From Acidobacteriota bacterium (GTDB lineage Bacteria > Acidobacteriota > Terriglobia > Bryobacterales > Bryobacteraceae): 64,000 nt of DNA. Each line of letters opens with the position of its first letter. Within the stretch, counting starts at the first letter, position 1. Shown in pieces: positions 9,468-19,208 of the stretch. Below the pieces are notes generated by a model. That model was given only the letters and a program-made list of their open reading frames with translations. It did no database searches and was not told the DNA's origin. The position numbers and the translations under genes were made by a program. The stretch is from NCBI GenBank assembly GCA_005808475.1, contig SYLY01000159.1:1-64000 (forward strand). Reading direction: 5' to 3'.

Positions 9468-10409
9468 CTACGCGACTCGCGGCACGCCGCATTCGATCAG
9501 CATCCGGCGGACTCGCTCGCGATAGTGCGGCCGCACGTCGCGGGTGGGAGGCCGGCAGCGGCTGGAATCGAGCCCCACGAACTCCATGCAAAGCTTATCC
9601 AGGTATCCGTCGCCGCTGGTGTACCGCTCCATCTCTTTCCAAAGAGTGTGGTATGGCAGAGCGACGCGGGCCAGTTCGAGTTGCGCTTCCCGATAGCGTC
9701 CGCTTTCGAGAAGATCCCACAGAGCCACGCCCCATTGCGGCCAGTAGTTGCACGCATGGACTTCGATGGAGCGCGCACCGAGGATATGGCTGGTGACGAA
9801 GCGGACCTGATTATCGATGATGCTCAGCCGGCCGGCGAACTGCACGATGACCTGCTCGAACTCCATGTAGTCCGAAGTGGGCGTGGCCCACTTCAAGCCG
9901 ATTACGTTCGGCACGTCGACAAGGCGTTCCACGAGCCCGCGCTCCACGGCGGAACTCGACGTGTAGGTGTTGTAGACGATGATTCCGATGTCAGCCGCAT
10001 CGGCGGCGGTGGTGACGAACTCGTGGAAGTCGTCTTCGGTCGCCTGGAAGTAGAAAGGCGGAGAAACCTGGATGTATTCGGCGCCTATTCGGTGGGCCGC
10101 GCGAGCCAGCGTTGCCAGCTCTCGCGTGCTGGTGGTCTGCGCGCCCATCACGACCGGGATCCGTCCACCGGCTTCTTCGATCACCGCCGCGGTCACTTCG
10201 ATGCGCTCGTCCAAGGACATCGTGCTGAAGCCGCCAGCGGCGCCGCGAGCGAGCAGCACGCCGTTGCCGGTCCGCAATCCACCATCGAGCAGAAAGCGAA
10301 CATGGCGGCGGATGCCGGCGAGGTTGACCGCGAGGCTGCCGTCCACGAAGAGAGTGGGCACGGTTACGTAGCAGCCGGAAAGGCGAGTGCGAGCGATTGC
10401 TTGGTTCAT
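9468..10409 (-). CDS. DapA/NanA-type class I aldolase/lyase
   Basis: 313 residues, no signal peptide, so probably cytoplasmic. The family Schiff-base lysine is visible in VIGLKWATP and the catalytic tyrosine in IIVYNTYT. The substrate loop reads ARGAAGG rather than GTTGE or GSTGE, so neither dihydrodipicolinate synthase nor N-acetylneuraminate lyase can be claimed; it could cleave another 2-keto-3-deoxy acid. Its start overlaps the symporter stop by 4 bases (ATGA), and the downstream cytochrome-like gene starts 7 bases after it. With sialidases either side, cleavage of an imported sialic acid or related keto acid is a reasonable but unproven guess. Confidence 0.82.
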   Translation of the reverse strand: MNQAIARTRLSGCYVTVPTLFVDGSLAVNLAGIRRHVRFLLDGGLRTGNGVLLARGAAGGFSTMSLDERIEVTAAVIEEAGGRIPVVMGAQTTSTRELATLARAAHRIGAEYIQVSPPFYFQATEDDFHEFVTTAADAADIGIIVYNTYTSSSAVERGLVERLVDVPNVIGLKWATPTSDYMEFEQVIVQFAGRLSIIDNQVRFVTSHILGARSIEVHACNYWPQWGVALWDLLESGRYREAQLELARVALPYHTLWKEMERYTSGDGYLDKLCMEFVGLDSSRCRPPTRDVRPHYRERVRRMLIECGVPRVA

Positions 10410-12157
10410 GCTGTTGCCGGCGGCCGGGCGCCGTCCCCCTGAATTCCGTCGGCCCCGTGTCCCTTTACCAGGCCTCTGAGGCTTTCCGGGCTCATCGCCG
10501 GGAATCCGAGGCTGAACAGGTAGCCGAGCAGCATCGTTAGCCCCAGTCCCAGCGGCGCGTATAAGAAGAAAGACGTTCGAGTGAACGTGCCGGCGTAGAT
10601 CACGATCAGAAGGCTGACCAGTGCGCCGAGGCTCGTCCCTTGCCAGTTGGCTCGAAGCGTCAAAATACCCAGCAGAAAGATCCCCAGCAGAATTCCGGTA
10701 AAGAAGCTATTGGTCTTGGCCGAAATCTCGAGCACGGTTCCCAGTCTGCCGACGAACAGGCCCATAACGGTCGCGGTGACGCCCCAGAACAGCGACATCC
10801 AGCGCGATACGCCGAGGTAATGGTGCGCGGGAGCTTCGCGGCGGATGAAGCGCTGATAGAAATCGACGAGCGAAGCGGTGGCAATCGAGTTCACGCCGGA
10901 ACTGATGCTCGACATCGTGGCGGCCATGATGCCCGCGATCACGAGTCCGGAGATGCCCGGCGGAAGCGCGGTGATGACGAAGTACGGCAGGACCCGGTCC
11001 GGACTGAAATTGGCCGGGAGTCGATCGGCGTGCTTCTGGAAGTAGGCGAAGATCCCAAGGGAAATGAGGAACAGCAAGGTCGTCGCCGGACCGTCGATGA
11101 AGGCGTTGGCGATCACCGAGCGGCGGCTGGACCGAAGATCCTTGGCGGTGAAGTAGCGTTGAAGAACCACTTGGTCGACTCCGTACGATGCGAGGTTGAT
11201 CACGAGATAGCCGGATACGACACTCCAAACGGTGATGTCGATCGTGGGATCCAGTGTCCAGTCGGCCATTTGCGTCTTTCCGGCCTCGGCGGCGATCGAA
11301 TAAATCTGTCCGGCATCCCAGCCGAAGTCCATCAGCACGTAAACGCCGATGAACAAGACACCGGCCATGAACACCGCTGCCTGGGCGACGTCGGTCCAGA
11401 TGACGCCCTCCATCCCGCCCAGCATCGTGTAGAGAGAGGTGCCAAGCCCCAACGCGAGCGAGCAGTAGACTTGCGAAACGCCGGTGATTTCGGCCAGCGC
11501 GATCGAAGTCGCGTAGATCATCGTCGCCAGCCAGCACAGCCGCAAAAAGATGAACAGCACGCTGGCGATGCTCCGTACCAGCGGATTGAAACGCTTTTCC
11601 AAGTACTCGTAGGCCGTGTAGACCTTCAGGTTGTAATAGAAGTTGACGAACAGGTAGAGAACCAGAGGCGTAATCAGAACCAGCGTGATGACGTTCGGAT
11701 AGAGCATCAGGTTCTGCTTGTATATGTAGGCGGCAACGCCCATGTAGCTGACCGCGCTGGTGTTGGTGGCCATGATCGAGATCGCCACCGGCAGCCACGA
11801 CATCTTCCGGCCGGCCAGCAGAAAATCCTCGGTGTCCTGTTGCCGGCGCCCGAAATAGCTGCCGAGCGCGATCGACCCGATGAAGTAGATGGCCAGTACG
11901 GTCCAGTCCAATGCGCCGAAATGTCCCAATTCATGCTCCCAGAAACTCGTCCATCGCCCGCCGGCGGCATCGACGGCTTCGAACAGCGCTTCCCGGTCGA
12001 TCGTCAACGGCGGCACGATCTTGAAGGATCCCATGCCCGTGAGAAACATCATACACGCAGCGGCGAGGGTGTTCTTTTCGAATGCACCGAATCTAAGCGT
12101 CCGCGGCCATTGTGCACTTCGGCATGACGTTGCGATCCTCACGCGCTGAGTGCTCAT
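10406..12157 (-). CDS. Sodium:solute symporter (SSS family)
   Basis: 583 residues with about 13 membrane segments. The SSS signature region is clear: LDWTVLAIYFIGSIALGSYF, then DTEDFLLAGRKMSWLPVAIS and TNTSAVSYMG, and the conserved ISSGVNSIATASLVDFYQRF. These carriers couple Na+ to uptake of sugars, sialic acid, proline and similar solutes. ATG 12157 gives an unusual 70-residue N-terminal extension with one hydrophobic stretch; internal starts near 12052 are possible. It heads a tightly overlapping minus-strand operon (symporter, lyase, DUF1549/1553, DUF1501, TIM-barrel protein), which suggests that the substrate released outside is imported here and cleaved by the next gene product. Confidence 0.88.
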   Translation of the reverse strand: MSTQRVRIATSCRSAQWPRTLRFGAFEKNTLAAACMMFLTGMGSFKIVPPLTIDREALFEAVDAAGGRWTSFWEHELGHFGALDWTVLAIYFIGSIALGSYFGRRQQDTEDFLLAGRKMSWLPVAISIMATNTSAVSYMGVAAYIYKQNLMLYPNVITLVLITPLVLYLFVNFYYNLKVYTAYEYLEKRFNPLVRSIASVLFIFLRLCWLATMIYATSIALAEITGVSQVYCSLALGLGTSLYTMLGGMEGVIWTDVAQAAVFMAGVLFIGVYVLMDFGWDAGQIYSIAAEAGKTQMADWTLDPTIDITVWSVVSGYLVINLASYGVDQVVLQRYFTAKDLRSSRRSVIANAFIDGPATTLLFLISLGIFAYFQKHADRLPANFSPDRVLPYFVITALPPGISGLVIAGIMAATMSSISSGVNSIATASLVDFYQRFIRREAPAHHYLGVSRWMSLFWGVTATVMGLFVGRLGTVLEISAKTNSFFTGILLGIFLLGILTLRANWQGTSLGALVSLLIVIYAGTFTRTSFFLYAPLGLGLTMLLGYLFSLGFPAMSPESLRGLVKGHGADGIQGDGARPPATA

Positions 12158-12320
12158 CGTCGCGGTCTGCCTGGTTCGATCCAGCCGGCCTGGCTAGTAC
12201 AATGCAACGTGATGCGTGGGTATCCGCCTGGGCACGAAGCGCCAGACAGCCACTGCAACGATCCGGCCCGCCGCGCCCTCAACCCGGCGTGACCGTGCAC
12301 GGATAGGAAAGGGAGACGGA

Positions 12321-13838
12321 ATGAAACCAAGCCGGCGCCAACTACTGCAACTCACGGCAACAGCGGCGGCCGCCGCCAGTCCAGCCGTGGGAAAACCCGC
12401 GAAGCGGCGGACGCTCTACTACAACGACGCCCGTCACTACTACCTTTTCGTGTTCGAGCCTCCGATGCGATTGGAAGACGCATGGCGTCCGATCGACGAG
12501 GTCGCGGGAACGGCCGTCGACACGTTCGTGTACGGAGTGGAGCGAGGTGACGGGCTCTTCTACCCATCCAAAGTGGGAATGCGTTTCGGCGCGGATATCC
12601 AGCCGTTCACGCTGTCGGCCTATTGGCGGGTCTGGCGGAACATGCAAAGCCTGATGGACCGTGGTCTGGATCCGCTCGAGGTTCTTCGCGATCGCGCACG
12701 GGCGAAGGGGCTCGACTTCTTCGCGAGCATTCGCATGGCGAGCCACGGCGGCATGAATCCGAAATTCAAAGTCACTGAAGGCGGCAGAGGCCTGGCCCAT
12801 CCGGAACTGCGCGAGCATCAGTTCGCGGTTCTCGAGGAGTTGGTGACGCGCTACGGAGTGGATGGCATCGAACTCGATTTTGCCGCGGCGCCCGGCGGCA
12901 TGCCTCCCATCGTCCGCAAGGAAGAGGCCAAGGCTTTCACGCCGGTTCTGACGGAGTACACCGGGCGGATCGCGCGCATGGCTCGGGCAAGACGCGGCAA
13001 GCCGTGTCACGTCGCGGCGCGCGTTTATCCGGCCGAGGCGATGTGCCTGGCGCAGGGAATGGATGTCCGTGCGTGGCTGCGGAGCAACATCGTCGATTCG
13101 GTCACGCCGATGCTCTATGCCGATTTCAATCTCGATCCGGACATGCCGTTCGATTGGTTGACGAGCGAAGCCAAGGCCACCAACGCCGCCGTCTACCCGA
13201 TGCTGCAGCCGTATGCGCGCGACGAGGCGACGGGCTCGGCCGTGCGGATCGCGCCGGCGCCAGAAGTGATGCGGGCCGCCGCCGCCAACTACTGGGATCG
13301 TGGAGCGGACGGTCTCTACACGTGGTTCATGAATTGGCCTCTCGGCAACGCCGAACGGCGAATGCTGACCGAACTCGGAGACCCGGATTTGATCCGGCGC
13401 GAAACCAAGCGCTACGTCTTGCGCCGGCGTTCCAAGCAAGCCACCGAACTCGGCTACGGAGCGGCACTGCCAGTGGAAATCCCGTCGGCGAATCCGGATC
13501 GCGCCTATCCAATCCGCTTCCACGTCGCGGACGATGCCGCCACGACACAGCCTCGCGAAGTGGTGCTGCGAATCCTGGTGACGAATCTGGTGACCGCGGA
13601 CGAGTTCCCGGTGAAGTTGAACGGACAGTCGCTCGCGGGGGAGCCGGTCGCCCGGAGCGCGGGCAATCCGGTCAGCCCGTATTCGGCTCTGTGGCTCGAC
13701 TTTCGCCTTCGGCAAATCCGGCCTCGCCGCGGAGAGAACTTGTTGGAAGTGTCCCTGGACAGACGGCCCGCGCAACTACAGGGTGGCGTCACGGTGGAAC
13801 AAGTGGAACTTGTGATCGATTATGGAACCTATGCATGA
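12321..13838 (+). CDS. Tat-leader TIM-barrel (glycosidase-like) protein, paralogue B
   Basis: 505 residues. An excellent ribosome site (GGAAAGGGAGACGGA) fixes ATG 12321. Tat-type leader (PSRRQLLQLTATAAAAA). Shared paralogue landmarks: LYYNDARHYYLFVFEPPM near residue 35, LMDRGLDPLEV, the likely acidic active-site strand DGIELDF near 181, ANYWDRGADGLYTWFMNWP near 320, and a C-terminal beta-sandwich of about 110 residues ending VEQVELVIDYG. Closest to the copy at 45959. The barrel with an E-x-D strand suggests a glycoside-hydrolase-like enzyme, but I cannot assign a family or substrate. It leads the plus-strand sialidase region and is divergent from the symporter operon across 163 bases. Confidence 0.8.
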   Translation: MKPSRRQLLQLTATAAAAASPAVGKPAKRRTLYYNDARHYYLFVFEPPMRLEDAWRPIDEVAGTAVDTFVYGVERGDGLFYPSKVGMRFGADIQPFTLSAYWRVWRNMQSLMDRGLDPLEVLRDRARAKGLDFFASIRMASHGGMNPKFKVTEGGRGLAHPELREHQFAVLEELVTRYGVDGIELDFAAAPGGMPPIVRKEEAKAFTPVLTEYTGRIARMARARRGKPCHVAARVYPAEAMCLAQGMDVRAWLRSNIVDSVTPMLYADFNLDPDMPFDWLTSEAKATNAAVYPMLQPYARDEATGSAVRIAPAPEVMRAAAANYWDRGADGLYTWFMNWPLGNAERRMLTELGDPDLIRRETKRYVLRRRSKQATELGYGAALPVEIPSANPDRAYPIRFHVADDAATTQPREVVLRILVTNLVTADEFPVKLNGQSLAGEPVARSAGNPVSPYSALWLDFRLRQIRPRRGENLLEVSLDRRPAQLQGGVTVEQVELVIDYGTYA

Positions 13839-13921
13839 GATCGCCGCGGCGCGGATGCTTGCCGGTTACGACGCCACCCCGTTGCGAGCAGCTTGACAGG
13901 CGGCGGCACTATACTCTTTTC

Positions 13922-15496
13922 GTGCCTATTTGTGCTGGAGTGTGCGTCCGGCGACGATCCGCCGGACTCCTTCTTTTATCGCTGGTTGCCGCCGTCTCTT
14001 GCTCTCCGCCGGGCGGGCGGCTGGGAATTTCGGTCACGGATCCGGTCCACCCCGTGTTGATCCGAAATCCTCACAACGTCCTTCTCCAGGTGACCGTGAA
14101 CGCCGCCGCCGAGGCCGAACTCACCTCCATGGAGTTCTCGACCGATGGTACGACCAGCCTTGCCGGCCTGAAGGATTTCGAACTTTTCAGCACGGGCGCG
14201 AAAGCTGAGTTCGCGGCGGAGAACCGTTTCGGCGAAGTGGAGCCGCCAGCCAAGACTGTGGCGTTTCGCGGCAAGCAAACGCTGCGCCCCGGCGCGAATG
14301 TCTTCTGGCTCTCATGCCGTCTCGAGCCATCGGCGGATCTGTCGCACACGGTGGCGGCGAGCCTGCTAACGGTGAACGGAACGGCCGCGGGGGCCGCCGC
14401 CGCGAGGCCCAAGCGAATCGGGATCGCCCTTCGCCGCCACATGGACGACAACGTGCACACCTACCGGATTCCCGCGCTGGCGACCTCTCCCCAGGGAACG
14501 CTGCTGAGCGTCTACGACATGCGGCGCCGCAAATCGCGCGACCTGCAGGAAGACATCGACATCGGGCTGAGCCGAAGTGGCGACGGCGGCAAGACGTGGG
14601 AGCCGGTCAAGGTCATCATGGACATGGGCGCCTACAACGGCAAGCCGCAAGAGGAAAACGGCGTCAGCGATCCTGGCATCGTCATCGACCCGCAAACCGG
14701 CGAGATCTTCGTCTTCGCCGTTTGGATGTGGGGCAAGCCGGGCAAGCACCAATGGGAAAAGGACGGCTCGGAACCGGGCTTCGAGACCGGCAAGAGCGCG
14801 CAGATGATGATGGTCCGGTCCCGCGACGACGGCTTGACGTGGAGCAAGCCCGAAAATCTCACGCGCAAGTTGAAAAAGGAAGCGTGGTGGCTGCTGGCGC
14901 CGTCGCCGCAGCAGGGGATCCATCTCGCTAACGGCACGATGGTGATGCCCATTCAGGGCCGCGACGAAAAGGGAGACACGTTCGCCACGATCATGTCGAG
15001 CGGCGACCACGGCGCCAGTTGGACCGTCGGAACTCCCGCGTACAGCGGCGGCAACGAATGCCAGGCCGCGTTGTTGAGCGACGGGTCCATCATGCTCAAC
15101 ATCCGCAACGACCATGAGCGCTTCCGCGCCGTGTACGTGACAGCCGATCTCGGCAAAACCTGGAAGACGCACCCGTCCAACCGCAACACACTGATCGAGC
15201 CGAACTGCAACGCCAGTCTGCGCCGGGTGACGGTCACGAAAGGCGCCGAGTCCAAGTCCGTACTGTTGTTCGCCAATCCCCATTCGCAAAAGGCGAGGAC
15301 CCATCACACGATCCAGGTCAGCTTCGACGACGGTCTGACCTGGCCGGAAAGCAGCCACCTGCTGCTCGACGAAGGACGCGGCCGGGGCTATCCGAGCCTC
15401 TCCCAAATCGACAGCGGCCATGTCGGCATTGTCTACGAGGGCAGCCGGGCGGACATCGTGTTCGAGAGGCTTGCCCTATCCGCCTTGGTTCGATAG
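13922..15496 (+). CDS. Sialidase (GH33) lipoprotein with BNR-associated N-terminal domain
   Basis: 524 residues from GTG 13922; no ATG is available before the leader. The leader LLLLSLVAAVSC ends in a lipobox, so it is probably membrane-anchored. Residues about 30-165 match the beta-sandwich that precedes bacterial BNR neuraminidases. The GH33 propeller follows: TYRIPALATSP carries the conserved Arg-Ile-Pro, with Asp boxes GDGGKTW, SRDDGLTW, SSGDHGASW and SFDDGLTW. Canonical enough to call exo-alpha-sialidase with fair confidence. There is no clear ribosome site; a TATACT box ends 6 bases before the GTG, so the mRNA may be leaderless. Only 83 bases separate it from the preceding TIM-barrel gene. 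Confidence 0.88.
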   Translation: MPICAGVCVRRRSAGLLLLSLVAAVSCSPPGGRLGISVTDPVHPVLIRNPHNVLLQVTVNAAAEAELTSMEFSTDGTTSLAGLKDFELFSTGAKAEFAAENRFGEVEPPAKTVAFRGKQTLRPGANVFWLSCRLEPSADLSHTVAASLLTVNGTAAGAAAARPKRIGIALRRHMDDNVHTYRIPALATSPQGTLLSVYDMRRRKSRDLQEDIDIGLSRSGDGGKTWEPVKVIMDMGAYNGKPQEENGVSDPGIVIDPQTGEIFVFAVWMWGKPGKHQWEKDGSEPGFETGKSAQMMMVRSRDDGLTWSKPENLTRKLKKEAWWLLAPSPQQGIHLANGTMVMPIQGRDEKGDTFATIMSSGDHGASWTVGTPAYSGGNECQAALLSDGSIMLNIRNDHERFRAVYVTADLGKTWKTHPSNRNTLIEPNCNASLRRVTVTKGAESKSVLLFANPHSQKARTHHTIQVSFDDGLTWPESSHLLLDEGRGRGYPSLSQIDSGHVGIVYEGSRADIVFERLALSALVR

Positions 15497-15535
15497 AGTA
15501 GCGTCGATAGAGCGGAGATGTTGAAAGGAACAGCG

Positions 15536-18500
15536 ATGATAAAGACAGCCCTTCCCGGCTTGGCGCTCCTGATGCCCGGCTTGTGCCTGGCGCAGATTAC
15601 CGGCGGTTCGTTCACGGGCGTGGTCACCGACGCAACCGGGGCGGCCGTGGTGGAAGCCCGCGTGGACGCCCGCAACCTGGGCACGAACTCGGTCACCACG
15701 ACATCGACCACCGAACAGGGGCTCTACGAGTTTCCGCTGTTGCCCGCCGGGCGGTACACGATCACGGTCGAGAAGGGCGGTTTCCGGCGCGCAACCACGG
15801 GTGAGTTGCAGTTGAACTCGGGCACGCGTCCGAAGATCGACCTCGCGCTCCAGATCGGCGAGATTTCGCAATCGGTGGAGGTGGTCAGCGAGGTCCCGCT
15901 CGTGAACGCCACTTCGCAGTCGCTCGGCACGGTAGTGGATTCGCAGAAGGTCCGTGACCTGCCCCTGAACGGCCGTACGTTCACGCAGTTGTTGGTGCTG
16001 CAGCCGGGCGTGAGCATGTCGGGCGGAAACGCCAACCGCGGCGGCGTGGAATTGAACGGTCATCGGGTCTGGGCAACAACTGGCTGATGGATGGCGTGGA
16101 TATGTCGTTCGGAGAGAACAACGGCGTGGGCATCGGTGGCGTGGGCGGGAGCGGCACGGTGATCAACTCGATCAGCATCGAGGCGCTCGAGGAGTTCAAG
16201 GTCACCACCAATGCGTTTTCGGCCGAGTACGGCCGCGCCACGGGCGGCGTCATCAACCTGACGACCAAGTCCGGCACGAATCAGTTTCATGGGACGCTGC
16301 TCTACTTCGTGCGCAACGACAAGCTGGACGCCAACAACTTCTTCTCCAACCGCGCGCGGCTGGGCAAGCCCCCGCTGCGTCACAACCAGTACGGCGGCAA
16401 CATCGGCGGCCCGGTGAAGAAGGACAAGCTGTTCTTCTTTTATAATTTCGAGGGCGACCGCATCCGCCGCGGCCGGACCATCACCGGCACGACGCCAACA
16501 CCGGCGTTCCTGGCCGCGCGGAGAAATCCGCGACTGCGCGAGCATCTCTCGAACCTGCCGAAAACCTTCGAGCCGACGGCGACTCCGTTCATCGGGCAGC
16601 ATTTCCGCAACGACCGGCAGCGGGTCAACGAAGCCACCAACATCGCCCGCGTGGACTACCTGCTGGGAGCTCACCGCTTGTCCGGACGCGTCAACTTCAA
16701 CAACCAGGATGTGTTCAATCCGCTGTTGCGCGAGGACGTCCGGCAGCAGTTCCCGTTGCGCCAACGCAACGTGATGGTGTCCGATTTCTGGGTGGTTTCG
16801 CCCCGCACCTCGGTGGACGCGCGCTTCGGCTTCAATCGCACGGCCGTGATTCGCGGACCCAATGACGGGCGTCAGAAGCCCGGCCCGCAAGCCGGCTATG
16901 TTTCGATTGCCGGCCTGACCGGTGGCAGCGATCTTCAGGATCAGCTCGCGACGTTCACCGATGTCTTCAGCGGCGTAGCCAACATCACGCATATCCGCGG
17001 CGCCCATACTTTCAAGGCGGGGACCGAGATCCGGTCCACCGACAGCTTCCGGGACCAGTTCGGCAACCCCCGGGTCTTCTACAATTCGCTCCAAGACGCC
17101 ATTGACGACCGGCCGTTCCAGGTCGAGATGTTCTTCGGAAATCCCAAGGGCGGATATGCGTTCGGTGGGTACGCGGCATACGCGCAGGATGACTGGCGCA
17201 TCAGCCGCCGGCTGCAGTTGAATCTCGGGATGCGCTACGAGTACTACGAGCCGTTCAAGGGTTCGATCGGATTGGCGAGCAGGGATCCGTTTGGCCCCAG
17301 GACCAAGAAGGGCGATTCCATCTGGAATGCCGACCGCAACAATTTCGGCCCGCGGCTCGGTCTGGTTTGGGACCTGTTCGGTAGCGGCAAAACGATCATG
17401 CGCGTGGACGCGGGAATGACCTACATCGCTCCGCAGCCGTTCTTCTACTATGACGCGGCGTGGATCGGCGAACGGGTTCCATTCGCTCCGCTGGTGGCCG
17501 TGATCGACATTCCAGCCAGCCTTCAGCCGGTGACGTTCCCGTTCCCGGTGTCGTTCGTGCAGTCGGTCCGCGAGAACCCGGCGTTGGTTCCGCGAGGACT
17601 ACAGCCCGGACTGCTCGCGCCAGATCCGGCCCGGCGCGACGAGTATGCGCTGCAGGGCAACTACTCCCTCCAACAGCAGATCGGTTCCACGCTGGCCGTG
17701 CAGGCATCCTACGTGCTCAATCGCGCCGCCAAGCTTTACAGTTCGCGGCTGATCAATCCGATCAATCCAGCCACCGGCCGGCGCGATCTCGGCCAGGACA
17801 TCGGCGCGGCATGGTTGCAGGAGTTCGGCGCGAACATGACCTACCACGCCATGCAATTGGCGGTGAACAAACGGCTGAGCAAGGGACTGAACTTCGACCT
17901 GTTCTACACGCTGTCGAAGGGCATGCAATACAACAACGCCGATAACGCGTTCGTGCGCGATGGCGTCACGCAGGACTTCAACTGGATCGCCGGTTCGCGC
18001 GGTCCGAAGGTAACGGACGTGCGCCACCGCACGACCGCCGTGTACTCGTATCAGATCCCGTCTGGTTCGTTCGCGAAAAGCGGCCTTGCGAATGGGCTGC
18101 TGGGCGGATGGACGGTGCAGGGAATCATGGGCTACCGCGCCGGATTCCCGTTGAACGTGGTGACCGGGCGCGACAATGTCGGCAACGGACGCCCGGACGG
18201 CCAGCGGCCTGACGCGGTTGGCGGTCAAAGCCCGTATCTCGAGGGCGCCGACAGGCTGCTTGCGCTCACTCGAGCGGCGTTCGATTTCGACACCGTGCGT
18301 ACGCAGCGGCGGTTCGGGAACCTGGGATACAACACGGTTCGCGGTCCTGGAGCGTTCACCTGGGATGCCTCCATCAACAAGTGGTTCACGGTGCGCGAGG
18401 GACACCGGCTGAACTTCCGCTTCGAAATGTTCAACTGGATGAACCACACCGTGTTGGCCAATCCCAGCACCAACGGATTGGATGCCAATTTCGGGCGCAT

Positions 18501-18558
18501 CACGTCGGTCGCCGTGGACCCGAGAAACATCCAGTTTGGGTTGAAGTACCTGTTTTAG
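15536..18558 (+). pseudogene. TonB-dependent receptor (Oar-like) split by a frameshift
   Basis: ATG 15536 with AAAGGAA upstream starts a Sec leader (LCLAQITGG) and a carboxypeptidase-regulatory-like domain (SFTGVVTDATGAAVVEARV), then a plug segment. The first frame stops at 16085-16087; the rest of the plug and the barrel continue in another frame. Switching frame at about 16060-16066 gives GLGNNWLMDGVDMSFGENNG, the expected plug motif, so about one base is extra or two are missing. The second part runs to residue NIQFGLKYLF with a terminal Phe typical of outer-membrane barrels. Restored length would be about 1007 residues. It lies between a sialidase and the NanQ-like gene, as expected for a glycan-uptake receptor. 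Could be an assembly error or real decay. Confidence 0.85.
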
Positions 18559-18564
18559 GGTGAG

Positions 18565-18592
18565 CCCGCCGCTGACCGCATCTGGCGGCGGG
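18565..18592 (+). other. Intercistronic stem-loop after the TonB receptor
   Basis: CCCGCCGC and GCGGCGGG form a perfect 8-bp stem around a 12-base loop, beginning 6 bases after the receptor stop. There is no T-run behind it, so it is not a standard intrinsic terminator; it may protect the 3' end or reduce expression of the downstream sialidase genes. Confidence 0.45.
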
Positions 18593-18614
18593 ACTCCCGG
18601 AAGGAACCAGCACA

Positions 18615-19208
18615 GTGAAAGCACGCATCGAACAACCGTTGGATGGCCGGCGCGATTTTCTTCGGACCCTCGGCGCGGGCGGCGCCGCTCTCCTGGTGGT
18701 CGCGGGGCCGGTCTCCGCCGCCGGCGCGGCCTCGTCGCGTCTTGTTCAGGGCGAGTTGAAGTCATGGCGATCCCACCCGCCACTCGCGCGACTCGAAGTG
18801 GCGTTCCGATTTCTGGAACGGCCCGATCTGAAGATGTTGCCGGTGGGCAGGCATGAAATCGACAGCCAGGCTTACGCGGTGATTGACAAGTCTCGTTCGT
18901 TGCCGCCGGAAAAGGTCGAGTTCGAGGCGCATCGCAAGTACATCGACGTGCACTACATGATCTCTGGACAGGTGACCACCGGCTACGCTCCGGTGGAGGA
19001 CCTGAAGCTGCACACGCCTTACAACGAAAAGGACGAAGCGGCGATGTACCATGTGCCCGCCAACTACACGAAAGTGAAGCTCTACCCCGGGATGTTCGCG
19101 GTGTTCTTCACCGGAGGGGGACACATGCCGAACTGCCATTTGGGTGGCGTCCACGATCTCCACAAGGTGGTGGTGAAGGTTCGCCACGACCACGGGCCGA
19201 AGCCGTGA
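18615..19208 (+). CDS. YhcH/YjgK/YiaL (NanQ-type) family protein with Tat leader
   Basis: 197 residues from GTG 18615. After a leader with DGRRDFLRTLGAGG comes a YhcH-family cupin-like core: LPVGRHEID, FEAHRKYIDVHYMISG, MFAVFFTGGGHMPNCH and a final HKVVVKV. The His and Glu ligands of the family (AHRKYIDVHY, HMP, H) are all visible. In enterobacteria YhcH/NanQ acts on N-acetylneuraminate anomers in sialic acid catabolism, which fits the three sialidase genes around this one. The twin-arginine leader is unusual for a family that is normally cytoplasmic. The stop overlaps the next GTG by 4 bases, indicating translational coupling. Confidence 0.85.
   Translation: MKARIEQPLDGRRDFLRTLGAGGAALLVVAGPVSAAGAASSRLVQGELKSWRSHPPLARLEVAFRFLERPDLKMLPVGRHEIDSQAYAVIDKSRSLPPEKVEFEAHRKYIDVHYMISGQVTTGYAPVEDLKLHTPYNEKDEAAMYHVPANYTKVKLYPGMFAVFFTGGGHMPNCHLGGVHDLHKVVVKVRHDHGPKP

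Noticed and set aside
13893-13915. TTGACA and TATACT as a sigma70 promoter
   Set aside because: Spacing is only 11 bases, too short for a standard promoter; only the TATACT box is kept as a possible leaderless start.
18565-18592. Stem-loop as an intrinsic terminator ending the receptor transcript
   Set aside because: No T-run, and the following genes are tightly coupled and need a promoter, which is not evident.
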